Part shown: one piece after another, positions 24,015 through 36,691 of the stretch
Numbering within the stretch: the stretch's first letter is position 1
Layout of the letters: each line of letters begins with the position of its first letter
Source: Apteryx mantelli
Taxonomy: Eukaryota; Chordata; Aves; Apterygiformes; Apterygidae
Length of the DNA: 64,000 nt
Direction: 5' to 3'
NCBI RefSeq assembly: GCF_036417845.1
Contig: NC_090020.1
Span: 41,462,425 to 41,526,424 of the forward strand
Program-made: the position numbers and the translations under genes
Notes under the pieces: generated by a model
Told to the model about the DNA's origin: nothing
What the model saw: the letters and a program-made list of their open reading frames with translations, nothing else
Database searches by the model: none

Positions 24015-27000
24015 ATGTTGAGTCAGTACTTCCTGCATAGCCATCTCCTTTTGTGTTGCATGGAGGTTAAAATGCTGTTGTTTTATTGCAGGTAAAGAAA
24101 GCAGAAGTGACCAATGCATGTGTATTACAAAGTCAGTGATGCTGTTTACTGTTCCTCAGATGCCCCTCTTTCTCATTTGGCATGTAAAAATAGAGCTTTA
24201 GAGCAATACACTAATACTTCATTTGTAAATTATATTACAAGAATAATAAATCACAAGAATAATAAAAACTGGCATTTAGCTGTCATCTTAGGGAAGCTGA
24301 ATATTAGAAAGCAATTAATATTGATTTATTTTCAATCAATAATGATGCACCCTTCCTCATATGTAAAATTCAATATATATTGCCTTCAATATATGTAGCC
24401 CTATTGAGTTGAAACCACTAATCTAGTTCATAAAGGGTACATATGCAATGAAATCAGATGTGTATACTTAGGCCAAAAAAGAAGTTGAACTAAGCAATAA
24501 TTATCAAGTAGGAAAAAGAGCCCAAGCATTTAAACATTGGGGTCTCATAGAGCTTTTAAATTAGAAATAAAGGTGATGGTCAGTCAGCTTTTTTTGATGG
24601 GACTGAGATTCAAGTTCTGTTTACCCAAATAGACTTGCCTTCCCCTTCTGCCTCTTTATTAGCATTCTCAATGAAATTTATTCATTAATTTTCCCTCTTG
24701 GCCATACATCAGTGCTGCCTAAGGTGGTTTTCATATTCCTGATTGCTGTCACTGCTCTTCCATTTAGTTTGCTTTATGTGCACATCTGTGCAGTCAAAGC
24801 CATTGCTTCCAGAGTGTTTGAAGGCACGAACATTTTCATATTTGCCTTTGCTTTAGCCAGGATTATTTTAACTTGTACATCTGCCCTAAACGAAGGGTGG
24901 TGGCAAACTGATCCACTTGAACAAGGCTACTGCAAACCAAAACAGACCTCTGGACAGTCAGCCCAGTGCCTGCCTGCCACCAGCACCCAGCTCCTTACAG
25001 GTATGTATGAGATGTGCACTTTACAAATAGACCTATCTTCAGCAGGACAGCAGACTGCTGTGGCAGTAGTAAGGGCAATGTTTCACCAACTGAGTCAAAA
25101 GTTACTGTACTAGGTATACCCGAAGGACTGTTTAATGCAAAAGTCTGCTTCCTGAAAGCAGGACCAGCTCACTGGGCAGGATATTCTTCTCAATCTCTTT
25201 TCACTCTAAAAGGTGGAATTGTTTTGTACAAAGTGAATCTTTCTGAAATGTCTCCCCTCTCAGAAAATGCATAGATAAATCCCCCAGCTGCCTGGCCGCT
25301 TTTCACAGAGGACAATGAAAAATTTGAAACCAAGTCTTCCACATCCTGGGCCAAGGCATAAAAGTTCTTACATTTTCATATCAACAAATAATCTCTGCTT
25401 AGTTCTTACAGGAAAGTAGTCTTAAAGAGAGTGCCTCCATTTTCAGGAAAATGGGCATCTGCAAGGCATACCTGCCATCAGTATATTGTAGGGGTGCCTG
25501 CACGGCCCAGTCTTGGCAAACGGGCTGGATGACAGCATCTGTTAAGAGAAAAATGTGAGTGTGAATAGCATGTGTGTGGACTGAATGCACAAAACTGATC
25601 ATATTAAAGAAGAAGACAACCATTAGCTGGATTAAACAGTAATGAGGGGATCAAGAGACTTCTGATAAAAAGGAGTCAGCCTGAAAAGACGTATAAAAGA
25701 AACATGAAGATTCATAACCCACACTGCCTATGAAAGTGTGTGTGGCGTTGTGTGTTTGTGCATGATGTGAACATCTTTGGACTTCTTACAGAAGGGTATT
25801 TAGAAATTTGGGTGTTTATTAACACTTTGTGTCTCATGTTATGGTTTATCTGTTCTATTGCTGATATTGACCCTGAATGTATAGTTTGTTGATGGTTAAT
25901 TATGTGTCGTTAATAAATAAATAAATGAACAACAAATAAATAGATAAATGTTGATCCTGATTTGGTTTAAATTATGTGAACTAGGCGGGTTTTCTCTGTG
26001 ACAGCATATGTATGCCAAGTTCATACCCTGTCACCCCACACATAAACATAGCCATGACTGGAGTTAGCTTGCATCTCATTGAGTATTCTGGCTCCTGTGC
26101 TCCCTTTCTGAAACATTCATCTTCCACATCCTGTACAAGGGGCCCTGCGCCCATCCATTAAGATATATATTATTTCACAGACTAAACCAGGAGAGGTTTC
26201 TCTATATTTCTGTTGAAGACCTGAGCTAGCACAGATGTCATTTTTACTAATGTGCTAATATTTATCATTCTGAAATACTGTTAAATAATTTGCATTTGAC
26301 TAGACTTTTTTCTGTCATATGATGTATTTATAGGTTTCCCTAAGGTCCTTGGATTCTAGTACATGAGACGGACAGGAAAATATGCCATGGACAAACACTG
26401 GATTTGGATTTAGAGGCACAGAAATCTTTTGTATATGGGATATGAGATCTCTTAAGTGTTACCTAAGACATACAGCCTTGCTATATGCATAATTACTATC
26501 TATCAGAAAGTTACACTTTCTGGCAGGGAATCAGCTGGTATTTATTTCTTTAGTTTGAAAGTGCATGGAACTATGATGCTTGGAAACCTATTCAGTCTAT
26601 AGTTTCAGTCCAGATGCTGTAGAAGTTATGTTAGAGTCATGTTTAGTTAAGGGCAGAATATTCATCTATACAGAAGCCCTCTGCTTTTTAATTTCTTTTC
26701 TTTTTTTCCTTCTTTCATACTTTTAATAGTATCAGAACATTCTGTACACCATCACCCATAGCAGCTCTGCAAGAGATGGAATGAGTATTACAGATGTGCC
26801 CGTAGTGGGACCAGTATCATATGAAGTAGGTACTCCAAAGTATCCTTCCTTATGAGGAATGAGAAATGAAAACGAGCACACTTGCAGGGGACTTGCACCA
26901 GATGCTCTGTCATTATTTCGCAGAAGCTCCAAAGGAAATTTTCTTTTATGAAGGTATAACTCAATGCCTGTTTCAATGAAAGAGCTAAGAAACAGTGCTG

Positions 27001-30000
27001 GTGCTTGGAGACTTATTTAGTCGCCATGGTTCTCCTGGGATTTCTGAAGGCCCAGAGGAGACCTATGGACATAGTTTAGAAATAAGGGCTGTGAGGGCCT
27101 ATGGAAAAAAAATTAGGAATCCTCTAAGAAGCACTAGACTAATTCAGCAGACCCTGTTCTTTCTGGCAGATCTGAAGGTGATCAACAAAATAGGGTTCTG
27201 CTCCCATAGCTATACATTGGTATATAATAGCACAGGCTTCCAGGCAGCAGAACAGTAATCAAGGGGGAAAAAAAATTGATTAAAGGCCACTCAAGCAAAT
27301 GGGTCCCTGTGCTTGCTTTAAAGGATGTTACAGTACTTTCATGACATTGGCATTTTTCCATTTGTAGTGAAAGTAAAATTTTCTTTATGTGTTCAGAAAA
27401 TAATTTCTTCATATTTATCACGTTTGCTCCTTACACCCTTTTAGTAGCGCTTTAAAAAAATGCCTCCCTCTAAGTGGTTTGCATATTTCATTAGCTCACT
27501 AACCACAGTCCTCTAAAGAGCATCATTATCAGAGAAATAGCTATTAGGGATTCAAAGGAGTAAAAGTCCAAGAATTCAGTGCTTCATGCTTATACTGAGG
27601 CTTTTAATTTTAACTGGTACTAAGCATATTCTGTCTCCAGATGATCACAATTTATATACAAGCTTTCTCTGAGAAGTACTTATTTGTGGAACTGCAGTTT
27701 CATGAAGGCTCAGGAAGCACCCTTAACATCGTTTGTCAATAGAATATTATATTGGAAATGGACACAAAATTCTTCTTTATTTAATCTAAAGGAAAAACAA
27801 CCTTTTTGTACTGTACAGCACTATTGATCCATTAATGTTGCCTGACAAATAGTCCTTACTGAAGTATGTAACATGTATAATACTTAATTTCAATACTTGT
27901 CATATCATTCTTCAGCAAGATATTAACCAAAATGAATTGCCCTTGGCAGGATGACTATGAAGATAAATGTCAAAATTTCTTCATCCAAAACTAAAAAAAA
28001 AAGCATCTAAAATGCAACTCTGTGCCTGCAATCTCTGTAGTTCTAAGTATCATCTATAAATTTCAAACATTAGGATTGTATTTTTGCAACGTCATCTACC
28101 CCAGCATAAAATATATTTGTATAAATATACATGTATATAAATGGATGAAATATCAATGAAACAAAAACTGGTATGATATCATCATGGAGGGCAGCTTTTA
28201 ACAGAGGAGGAGATGATTCAAAATGGTTGAGCAAATAAACCTATTTCATTTTCAAAAAGAAAATTAAAGAGAAAATGGATAAAGGCAGAAAAGAAACTAA
28301 GGTCTGATAAATACCAAAACAAAAATAATAGCGAGGAACTTATGTGGGTAAAGATGGCCACTTACATTAGCTGGTCCCAGTGACCTTTGTGCCTGAGAAC
28401 TAAATGAGACTTCAGCAGAACAAAATACTTTCTACTTATTTGTTCTAGAGAATTAAAGGAGATTGCAGATCTCAAAATAGATGATTGTTAATTAATTCAT
28501 AATATTGAAATCCTTATTAGGTAAAATTTCAAAACTGATGATAGACAAAATAAGTCTCTCTGGTGAGCTGGTTGTTTCTATCAGGACAAATGATCAGCAG
28601 TACATGACCACACACCGGGAGAGCAGCAGGTGCTGGCCATAGTCCTTTTCCCGGTAGGCTTCCTTTCACATCTATGTCATAAGTATGCTTTTATAAAAGA
28701 CATAGGTCCAGAGGGTACAAGAACAGAATATATTACCACTGAAATTCATGCATTTGAAAACTCCCTATGTTCTTTGTTGTATATGCCTGGAGCCCCAATC
28801 TTTCTGTCCTTTGAGACATCATTAAACTGCATTTCCTGTTACAATCAAAATTAAAGTATCATCCCTCAGGGATTACGCTGATGCCCATTTCATACTAATG
28901 GGGCCCTGAAAGGTTTTGCAGACATCTTTTTGCTTAGAAATATTCATGCTTAACTTACATATTCTGAGTAAACACAACTGTCTGTGGCTCTGCATCGTCA
29001 ATAGGAGCTCAAAAAAAGAAAAGTACGGTAATTTCTATGGTAGGTTCTAGAAAGACTTATTAAATACTAATGCAGGCAAGTGGAGATGATCAGCTAAAAA
29101 TATCTGTTTGAATCTAATGTATATGAGATGCAGTGAAGCTGACGTCTTCTATTTATCTGGGTAAGCCAAATTTTTTTTTAACCACATCTATGGTTTCTAT
29201 TAGACAATGGGTTGTAGCAAATATAACAAAGGTATACTAGAACACTTTACAAAAGAGACATAACAATGATTTTTTTCCACTATGTCTTACAAAAATCCTG
29301 GTAAGAGCAAGCTCATCTGTTACTGTTACTGTTGATGTTCACTGAATCTGGCAACGAATTACTAAATTATTTTTCCACATGACCATTCAACATTGGCCAA
29401 GACTTATTTCAGTGATTTTCATGAATAAAGAGAATTTATGAACATTTTCATGTCTTACATTAAAGTAAGATTCATCTTATGTAGCTTCAACTAACTTAAA
29501 ATGAATTGTCTAATTTAAATCAGCTTTCCATCTGCTCATGCTTCATGCTAATAGAAGAAGATATATATCCAAAAGATAATTCTGATTCTCACATAGTACA
29601 TCTTAAATGATGACAAAGAAATATCACATATTCTCAGCTGTTTTCCCACTCTCATTTCACTGCGATCCTCCACAAAACCAGCTATCCCGATTCTACTTTA
29701 ATATGGGAGCTATACTACAACTGGCCAAATTGACATTAATTACTCAGTTTGCTGTTGACTAAGATAAATAATGGTGAGGAGTGAATGCTTTATTTTCATT
29801 TAAGTAAATCTGGCAAGAGAAAGTAGAATTAAAGTGAGAGCAATTTTTTTTTATACCCAGATCCCTGGAATATCCAGATTAAGTGAAAGTGAAAACCAGG
29901 TCCTGAGTAATTTATTTTTTTCTGTTCTTCATTATGATTTTGTCCACACAGATAATCGTCTACTTTCATATGCACAGGGACTGAGTACAAATGAATTAAA

Positions 30001-30436
30001 AACAAATTCAGATAAGGTGTTCAAAGGGGTTCAGTGCTTGCCTGCGTGACAGACTGCGGGATAGACTCTTGGTCTCAAATCTGCATTCAGCAGAACAGGC
30101 AGTACTCTATGTTTGCAAATTTTCACACTCCTGGAGGCTTTTCCACAGTGTTTTGATTATAACTTTTACATCTTTTATAAAACCTAACACCCACACATCT
30201 TCCGCTTGAGTCACCCTGCTGTGTCAGGTTGTCCCGTTGGTCATATTCATGCGCACTGTAATGAACACCACACAGCTGTCTGAAATCCAGATGAGTAAAT
30301 TAAAAGTGTAACCTTCATGCTTATTCTTGGGATCTCACCCACCTTCTTTTACCAGGTTGCCTGTTCCCAGTCGATTGCTGTGTTCATACTACTCAAATCC
30401 CAAACCTCGTCTTCCAGTTGACAGCTTCTCTTCCAG
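24015..30436. other. AT-rich unique sequence, no gene supported
   Basis: No host gene was recognised. The largest plus frame, 24712-25113 (133 codons), begins with a hydrophobic stretch that might pass for a membrane segment but has no family resemblance. A 14 bp direct duplication (ACAAGAATAATAAA) occurs at 24237 and 24253, and an AAAT-rich microsatellite at 25911-25950. The rest shows nothing of note. Confidence 0.55.
25911..25950. repeat. AAAT microsatellite
   Basis: Two short runs of AAAT units are separated by a few bases (TGAACAAC), about 40 bp in all. Confidence 0.8.
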
Positions 30437-30640
30437 CCATAGAAAGGTCACCTAGGTCAATCCCCTCCTCATGAACAACTGTGCATAAACCTTTCCTGCC
30501 AGATTACTGTTTAATCTGTTCTTCCAAACTTCTAAAGCTTGGAGACCTATTCCAGTGCCTTTCTGTCCTAAGAAGCTTTCTCTTCATATCCAGCCTGAAA
30601 GGTTCTTGATGCAATTTAGCAATGATTTCTTGTCCTATTC
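30437..30640 (-). mobile_element. Old CR1-type 3' fragment, antisense
   Basis: The + strand follows the layout of the CR1 3' region in a diverged form. TTTAATCTGTTCTTCCAAAC comes first, then GGAGACC, TATTCCAGTGCCT, AAGAAGCTTTCTCTTCATAT and CCAGCCTGAAAGG, and finally TTTCTTGTCCT. These blocks correspond in order to 54860-54990 of the young copy. The divergence marks an old subfamily. The 3' end lies at the low coordinate. Confidence 0.75.
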
Positions 30641-30711
30641 AGTTCCACAAGGCTGCTGCTTCCACTAGACTGAGCTGAGTAGCTTCACAAAATACATGGG
30701 TAAAGATTTTT

Positions 30712-30751
30712 GAGGAAGGAAAGGAAAGGAAAGAAGGCAGGAAAGAAGAGG
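30712..30751. repeat. GGAAA-rich purine tract
   Basis: About 40 bases of almost pure purine (GAGGAAGGAAAGGAAAGG and onward) lie between the two old CR1 pieces that face each other. Confidence 0.8.
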
Positions 30752-31090
30752 CGTTGAAGCATCTTACAAGTACTTGAAGTGCGGTTACAAAAATAGCAGA
30801 GCTTAACTCTTTGCAGCAGTGGTAGGCAACACAACAAGGGGTGATGGCCTCCTCTTGCAAGCTGGGAGGGTCAGGTCGGACATACGAAAACATTTCTTCC
30901 CTAGGAGGGCAGTGCAGCACTGGACCAGGTTACTCAGAGAGGCTGTGGACGCTCCGTCATTGGAGATTATCAAGACAAAGTTTGGTTGATCTGGCCTACT
31001 GCTGACGATACTCTCACCTCAAAAAGGAGCCTGGAACAGATGATGTCCAGAAGTCCCTTCTTACCAGCATTTTTATCATTCTATGGATTC
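30752..31090 (+). mobile_element. Old CR1 3' fragment, sense
   Basis: The + strand reads as the coding end and 3' UTR of a diverged CR1. CATCTTACAAGTACTTGAAG matches the INVYKYLK region. GCAAGCTGGGAGGGTCAGGT matches the block before the terminal domain, and GGACCAGGTTACTCAGAGAG corresponds to [10 protein letters not shown]. The end, GAAGTCCCTTCTTACCAGC followed by ATTCTATGGATTC, is the CR1 3' terminus. Frame damage is extensive. The minus-strand open frame at 30639-30920 is an antisense shadow. Confidence 0.85.
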
Positions 31091-33674
31091 CCTGTGGCCA
31101 CTGCTATGCAGGTTTTCATGCCCTTTCCACCTCCAGCAAAAGTTTGAGTGTTTGAAGGCAAAATGATATACATTTTATCTTTTATCATTTATCAGTTCAC
31201 ATTTTAGTAGGCGTCAGTTCCAGGAACCTAATATTCAGCTTGAAATTTCCTTTTATTGTTTTCCCTGCCACAATTGAGTAGTCTTTCAGTTAGGGGCCTC
31301 AGAATATGTTTTCAGTTCAAGTATGACTGCACCTATCCAAAACAAATGGAATTTTCTTACTTTTTTTTTCTTTTTACATTACAAAGATCTCACTTTTGCC
31401 ACTCTACATTTTCACATCCTCAGTTTACTGTCCTCTCTGCATACAATGAGAAAAAAAAAGGAATAATTTTAAATCTTAATTAGAACCTTATTTTCATGTG
31501 AGCTAAGATTCTCTCCAGTGTCAAAAAAGCTTTCTAAATTTTGCTGAGAGTGGAAATGTCTGGTAAAAGGTTAGTCATATAGTGGTGATTCCATTCAATG
31601 AAACCAGAACATCACATTGTTAGTTCAAATGGACAAAAACCATAACCAGGTATGTGGAAACACTTCTCATCCATTCCCAAGATAATCTAAATGGACTTTG
31701 TTCTTAGAAAGGCCTGCTTAAATTGCCTGCAGCAAAGTCAGTGCCTTTTGTTAGGTTTTCCAAACAAATACCAAGTATTTACTTCTCCTTTTTTATATGA
31801 TAAATTTAGTATAAGCTAGATTAAACTAAGTCCATTAACACAAGACCAACAAGTAATACCTGCTTCTCAAATAAAAGGACAACACATATGATCAACAGGC
31901 AACAAATCTCCGACGGATGAATTACATTTGTTTTGTAAGGTCACAGATGACAATTATAGTTTGGAAAAAGAGGAATGAACAAATAAAAGGCCTGTTAATA
32001 ATGTGAAAGCAGATGGCCTTACAGAGGAACAGGGGAAAAAAAGGAAGCATTTGTTCTAGGAATGATAGATAAAAAAACAGTTTTAAAAGAAAATGTATTG
32101 CCTTATTTCAGTAGTAGCACCACAAACTGTGACACTGAGACACACAACAGGTATTAATTTTATACTTACTAAACTGTAACAAATAGAAATGATACTCTGA
32201 CTTGCCCAGCTGCAACTTTTTAAAGCAAACATTTGCTATATGAAAAATATCTTATCTTGTTATACAATTATTACTGAACAATCTTTTAATTGCTATTTCT
32301 AGATCTCTTTAAAAGGAAGCAGATAATAATAGGTCAATGCAATTCTGTCTCATTCCACATTACTTTTACATGTTGGTTCTTTTTAGAATCTTAATCAAAA
32401 TAGTCATTGAAAATTAGATTCAAAAGTTTTAAATTCTGTTGTCTAAGTGTTCCCATAAGACTCATTTTAATTAGGAATAACTCAAACAAAATAAAGTGCC
32501 TTGATAAATTTTTCATTGTAAATAATAGAAGTGCCATAAGTCTAACTACTGTCAGTTTGGCGTAAGCAAATGAACAACTCCCTAACTAATTAAACATAGA
32601 TAATTCAGAGGGATTTTTGTCTGATTTAAAGCAGGCCTGAGAAGTAAATTACAAACTCCATGTTCTGATCATTTGGAAGAAGTTTCCATTTACAACTCAT
32701 ACTGCAATAAAATTTACCAGCAGAGTGTATTTATTCCAGCAATAAAACTACAAAAATATACAGTGCACACTTTTACTTTTAACAAAAATACAATCAACGT
32801 TAATCAATGGGTAGCTAGTTATGGCCATGAGGGAAGGTTTTACTTTCCAAAGTGTGCATCTGTCTGATTTGCATTTTTCTTTTTGATGGCTGATGTACAT
32901 ACACATATTTAAACATCAGTATCTAAATGTCAGTGCAACAGGTTAATGAACTAATACTCAGGTGAACTTTTAATCATGGCATAATTTTCAGAACACCGTG
33001 CCTTACCTGTCTTTCACTTTTCTTGTTGTGCCTCCCATATGAACACTCCTGGATAGTTTTGTCTATTTGAGCACCGTATCATTTGGAGTAATTACAGTGC
33101 TCTGTAAAATACACAATAAACCCTACAAGTACAGAATGTTCTGAGCTTTGATCAGACTTTCATCAACTTCTACGTGATTTAAGCCTAAATAAATGGCATA
33201 AGAACAGCTGTGCTACAAAGTACCTGACAGTGACCAAAAGCATAGGGAAGAAAACAGGAATACAGTATGCATATGGAAATGCTTCTCCATAATACCCTTC
33301 CTGCCACCAGTGGTTTGTCATTCAAGGCTTAGCCAGAAATGGGATCTTTTCATTTAGTAGCTCTTGATGGCTATTTTTTCCCTCTGCTTTTTACAGGCCC
33401 TCGTGAATCTCATAAACTTTAGTACCCACCACGTGCCAAGTCGAGAAGTTCCACAGTTGCACCCCATGTTGCTTCAACAACCCCTTTTTTGTTTGCTTTG
33501 TGCTTGCAGACTGCTGGTTCCGTTTGACAGCCCCTAGCTTCTGCACTGGAAAACACAGAGTCCGCTTGCTGCCACTCAGAGTTTTCTAGCTTGCTCTCGT
33601 AGTTTCTAGCTCTAGCTCTTCCACCCACACCTCTCTTTTGAGCTGAAGAATCATTACGTATTGTCATACAAAAT
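31091..33674. other. AT-rich unique sequence, no gene supported
   Basis: No exon or RNA gene was recognised. The last part, 33419-33667, is less AT-rich and has an 82-codon minus frame without recognisable domains. It directly precedes the old LINE and could be part of an unrecognised repeat. Confidence 0.55.
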
Positions 33675-35700
33675 CTACTCCTACCCTTTTTAACTATCCT
33701 TGTTGCCCATTCTTGGAAGCTTCTCCAGTTTGAGTATATCTTTTTTTTCTATATGAGGATCAGAATTTCACATAGTATTTAAATTGTTAAATACCATGGC
33801 CTACCATGCATTTATATTCTGATGCAATGATATTCACTGTTATTTTCCCTGTTGCTTTCCTAATAATTTGCTACCTCATGCATGCTTCTTTTTCCAACCT
33901 GCTAACCACAGAGCTGACATTTTCATGGAGATATTTAACTGCAAAATGTCAAGCTGAGTGAAATATGTGAAATAAAATTTGTTTTTCATATACATCAATT
34001 TACCTTCACTGAATTTCATCTCCCATTTAAATACCCAGTCATTCAGGTCCCTCATACTTATTACCTTTAATAATTTAGTGTCATCAGCAAATCTACCAAA
34101 TTACTTTTCACTTATTTTCCAGTGTATTCACATATATGTTGAGAAGCATAGATCCCAGTACACGTCCCCATGGGACTTCACTTGTGGCTTCCTTCCACTG
34201 TGAAAACTGACTGTGAAAATCACCTTCTTTCCCATGTTTTAACTAATTTTTTTTAATCAGTGCAGGAACCTTCCTCTTAGCTGGCAGTACTGTTTCCTTG
34301 AGAGCTTTTGTTAACAGAGATGCTGTCAAATACCCACTAATTCTTTTTTTAAAATTATTACTATAGCTTCTATTAATTTGTCCAGGACACACTTATTGGT
34401 CTATACTTGTCTGTACTCTTCTCTTGACCTCTCTGAAATTCCTGTCAAGATTGGCACCGTATGTGTAACTTCACAGCCTTAAAACCTATCAAAATAGTTT
34501 TAAACAATGAATTTCACAACATAATTACCATTTTGACTATTTCATCCTTGAGTTCCTTTAAAACTCTCGAGTGAATGCCATCTGGTCTCATTTTCCTCGT
34601 TTTGTTTTTTTACCACCTCATACTGACACTTTTGATGAGTTCCCCCATAGAGAATAATTCCTGTGCAGAAATCTCCCAAAACCTGTCTATAGTGAAAGCA
34701 AAAGTAAAAGATGACAATAATTTTATTGGTATAGCTTCTTCTAAGTGCTTCTGTTTTCTTTGATTATCTTTTGGCACTACAGACTCTCTGCCAAACTTCC
34801 TGCTGCTGTTTTAGAAACAGGATTTCTTAACTTTTATGTCTCTTGCAATTATTTCGGTTTGTCTTGCTGTGTGTTTTTTTTAATATTTAACCTTAAAAGA
34901 TTTACAGTCTTTTCCATTTTCTTCATAAGACTCCAACTTTCTGAAGGCTACCTTCTTGCTTTCAACAGTGCGTGCTACACTGCTGCTTATAGCCTCGCTG
35001 GCTTCCTTTTGCTCTTTCTCAAGTCTTCCTTGCTAAGCACAATGTATTTGCTCTGTACTTCCAATACAGTGTCTTAAACAGTGACCATGCCAACTGCCAT
35101 GACTTAACTCTCTTAGTGATTATTTCCAGTTTCTTCCTTGCAAGAGTGCTTATTTTTATGAATCCCCCTTTTTGAAGTTGAGCACAAGTGTGTGGGAGAT
35201 TTCTCGGCCTCTGTAGTCCTGCAAGGATGTTGAATCTAGACAGAAGCTCTTCAGTTAAAATATTTTGAACCAGGCCATCTACTATACAAAGCGTAGATTT
35301 TGCTTCTCCTCTCATGAGATCTGCAACTATCTAATCTATGATAACTAAAAATTTAGTCTCAGCAGCCCTCCAAGAAAACTTATGGTTCTTTACTGTACCT
35401 TATTTAAATGTCCCTCTGTTCAGTTTAATTTTTTCTATAGGATCAGTCTTGTCCTTCACTCATTCCTATAGCTTCACCCTGGTAGGTGTGTAATCTCAAA
35501 CTGCATGTTCTTCCACACCTACTGTCTTTTCTCCACTTGTTCATCAGACTCTTGTGACCTTGATTTAAATGCCAACCCTTCTTTATAGAGTCCAGTATTC
35601 CTGAGATTGCCTCGGTTCCTGTTGAAGCTGAACGTTCTTCTTACACCATTTTTGCAATTACATATCAAAATATTTCTTCTCAGCCGCTCTGTAACTCAGG
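33675..35700 (-). mobile_element. Ancient CR1/L3-type LINE, RT and part of endonuclease
   Basis: This roughly 2 kb stretch follows the antisense CR1 layout block by block but is heavily decayed. TTGTTGCCCATTC with CTTCTCCAGT near 33700 corresponds to the C-terminal block at 55165-55190. GTCATCAGCAAATCTACC at 34081-34098 corresponds to the FADD region (TATCGTCGGCAAACTT in the young copy). GATCCCAGTACACGTCCCCA at 34151-34170 corresponds to [29 protein letters not shown] then GAATGCCATCTGG near 34550 corresponds to [30 protein letters not shown] at 35167-35186 matches the LDFRRANFG block of the endonuclease. Plus-strand open frames in it are antisense shadows. The end near 35700 is uncertain. 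Confidence 0.75.
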
Positions 35701-35757
35701 GAAGGTCACTGTAGACCCAGGTCTGCCGCGCCAATGCTGTCAAACCGCTGCTTTAAC

Positions 35758-35825
35758 TATATAAATCACTCATAAACCAGCAAAAGGACAATGGTACTTA
35801 AAATTAGCCATCATAAACTGACCTT
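35758..35825 (+). repeat. Direct repeat, copy 1
   Basis: This is about 68 bp beginning TATATAAATCAC and containing CTTAAAATTAG then CATCAT. It is closely similar to 36622-36691, with a few substitutions and indels, in the same orientation and 864 bp apart. Similarity on the outer flanks is weak. Confidence 0.8.
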
Positions 35826-36621
35826 TCCCTCCCAGCCTCATTCAGAGCACGTTATGGAAGAGATATTGAGGCTTACAACTTCTTTCCCACCATTCTAAAT
35901 TTTGCCTTCAGAAACTCTTGGCTCCAGTTCTCCAGCCATGGGCTCCTGGAGATCTCGCAGTGACAGGCTTCTCTGCAGGGCTCACTGGCAGACTGTCTTG
36001 ACTCCCGATGACATGGCCTACCTCACGCTTGCAATTGGCAGGCACATGCCCACATAGCTGTCTCCGGATGAGCTTTGGTGTGCCTTCAGGGGCAAACGTT
36101 CAGACATTGCAGCAGGAACATGGCCGGCCTCCCACCCTCCCCAGGCAATGCACCAGGACCAAGACAGGTCTTGCACACAGGCTTTATTTCCAGTGTCACT
36201 GGAGAGCTTTGTTACAGACCTTGTGTGCATCCTCATCAGAGAAAAAATTCTGTCCCTTGAGGTTACATGCCATGTGAGACCTGTGGCCACTGTTTGAATC
36301 AGGAGAGAGACACTTTTATAGCAACACAGTCATTACAGTCTTCTCCAGATTTTCACAGTCACGCTCATCTACCTTTTTCCTCCATTTTACAAAACAAGTA
36401 TTTCAACATATCCCTATTTTTCTCATGAACCGAAAGAAACTGAGCAGTCTTCATGCTTAAAGAAATACAAGTGCTGAAAGCATGTCTTGTGGACACGTCC
36501 AGAATTGTGTCAGATTTTTTCTTTCTGCACACTTGACTGTTTCAAGCATATTGGCTGCTTTCAAATGCCAAATAATGGAACAGTGCCACTTCATGCTAGA
36601 GCCACTTCTGCAGACACTCTC

Positions 36622-36691
36622 TATATAAATCACCCTCATAAACCTACCAAAGGACACTGGTGCTTAAAATTAGTCATCATGAAATCACCTT
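36622..36691 (+). repeat. Direct repeat, copy 2
   Basis: This is the partner of 35758-35825. Both copies share TATATAAATCAC, TCATAAACC, AAAGGACA, TGGT, CTTAAAATTAG and CATCAT in the same order. The differences suggest the duplication is not recent, or that both copies come from one unrecognised repeat family. Confidence 0.8.

Noticed and set aside
24712..25113. 133-codon plus frame with a hydrophobic start as a membrane protein
   Set aside because: There is no family resemblance, the remainder is not protein-like, and a hydrophobic stretch is common in T-rich DNA.
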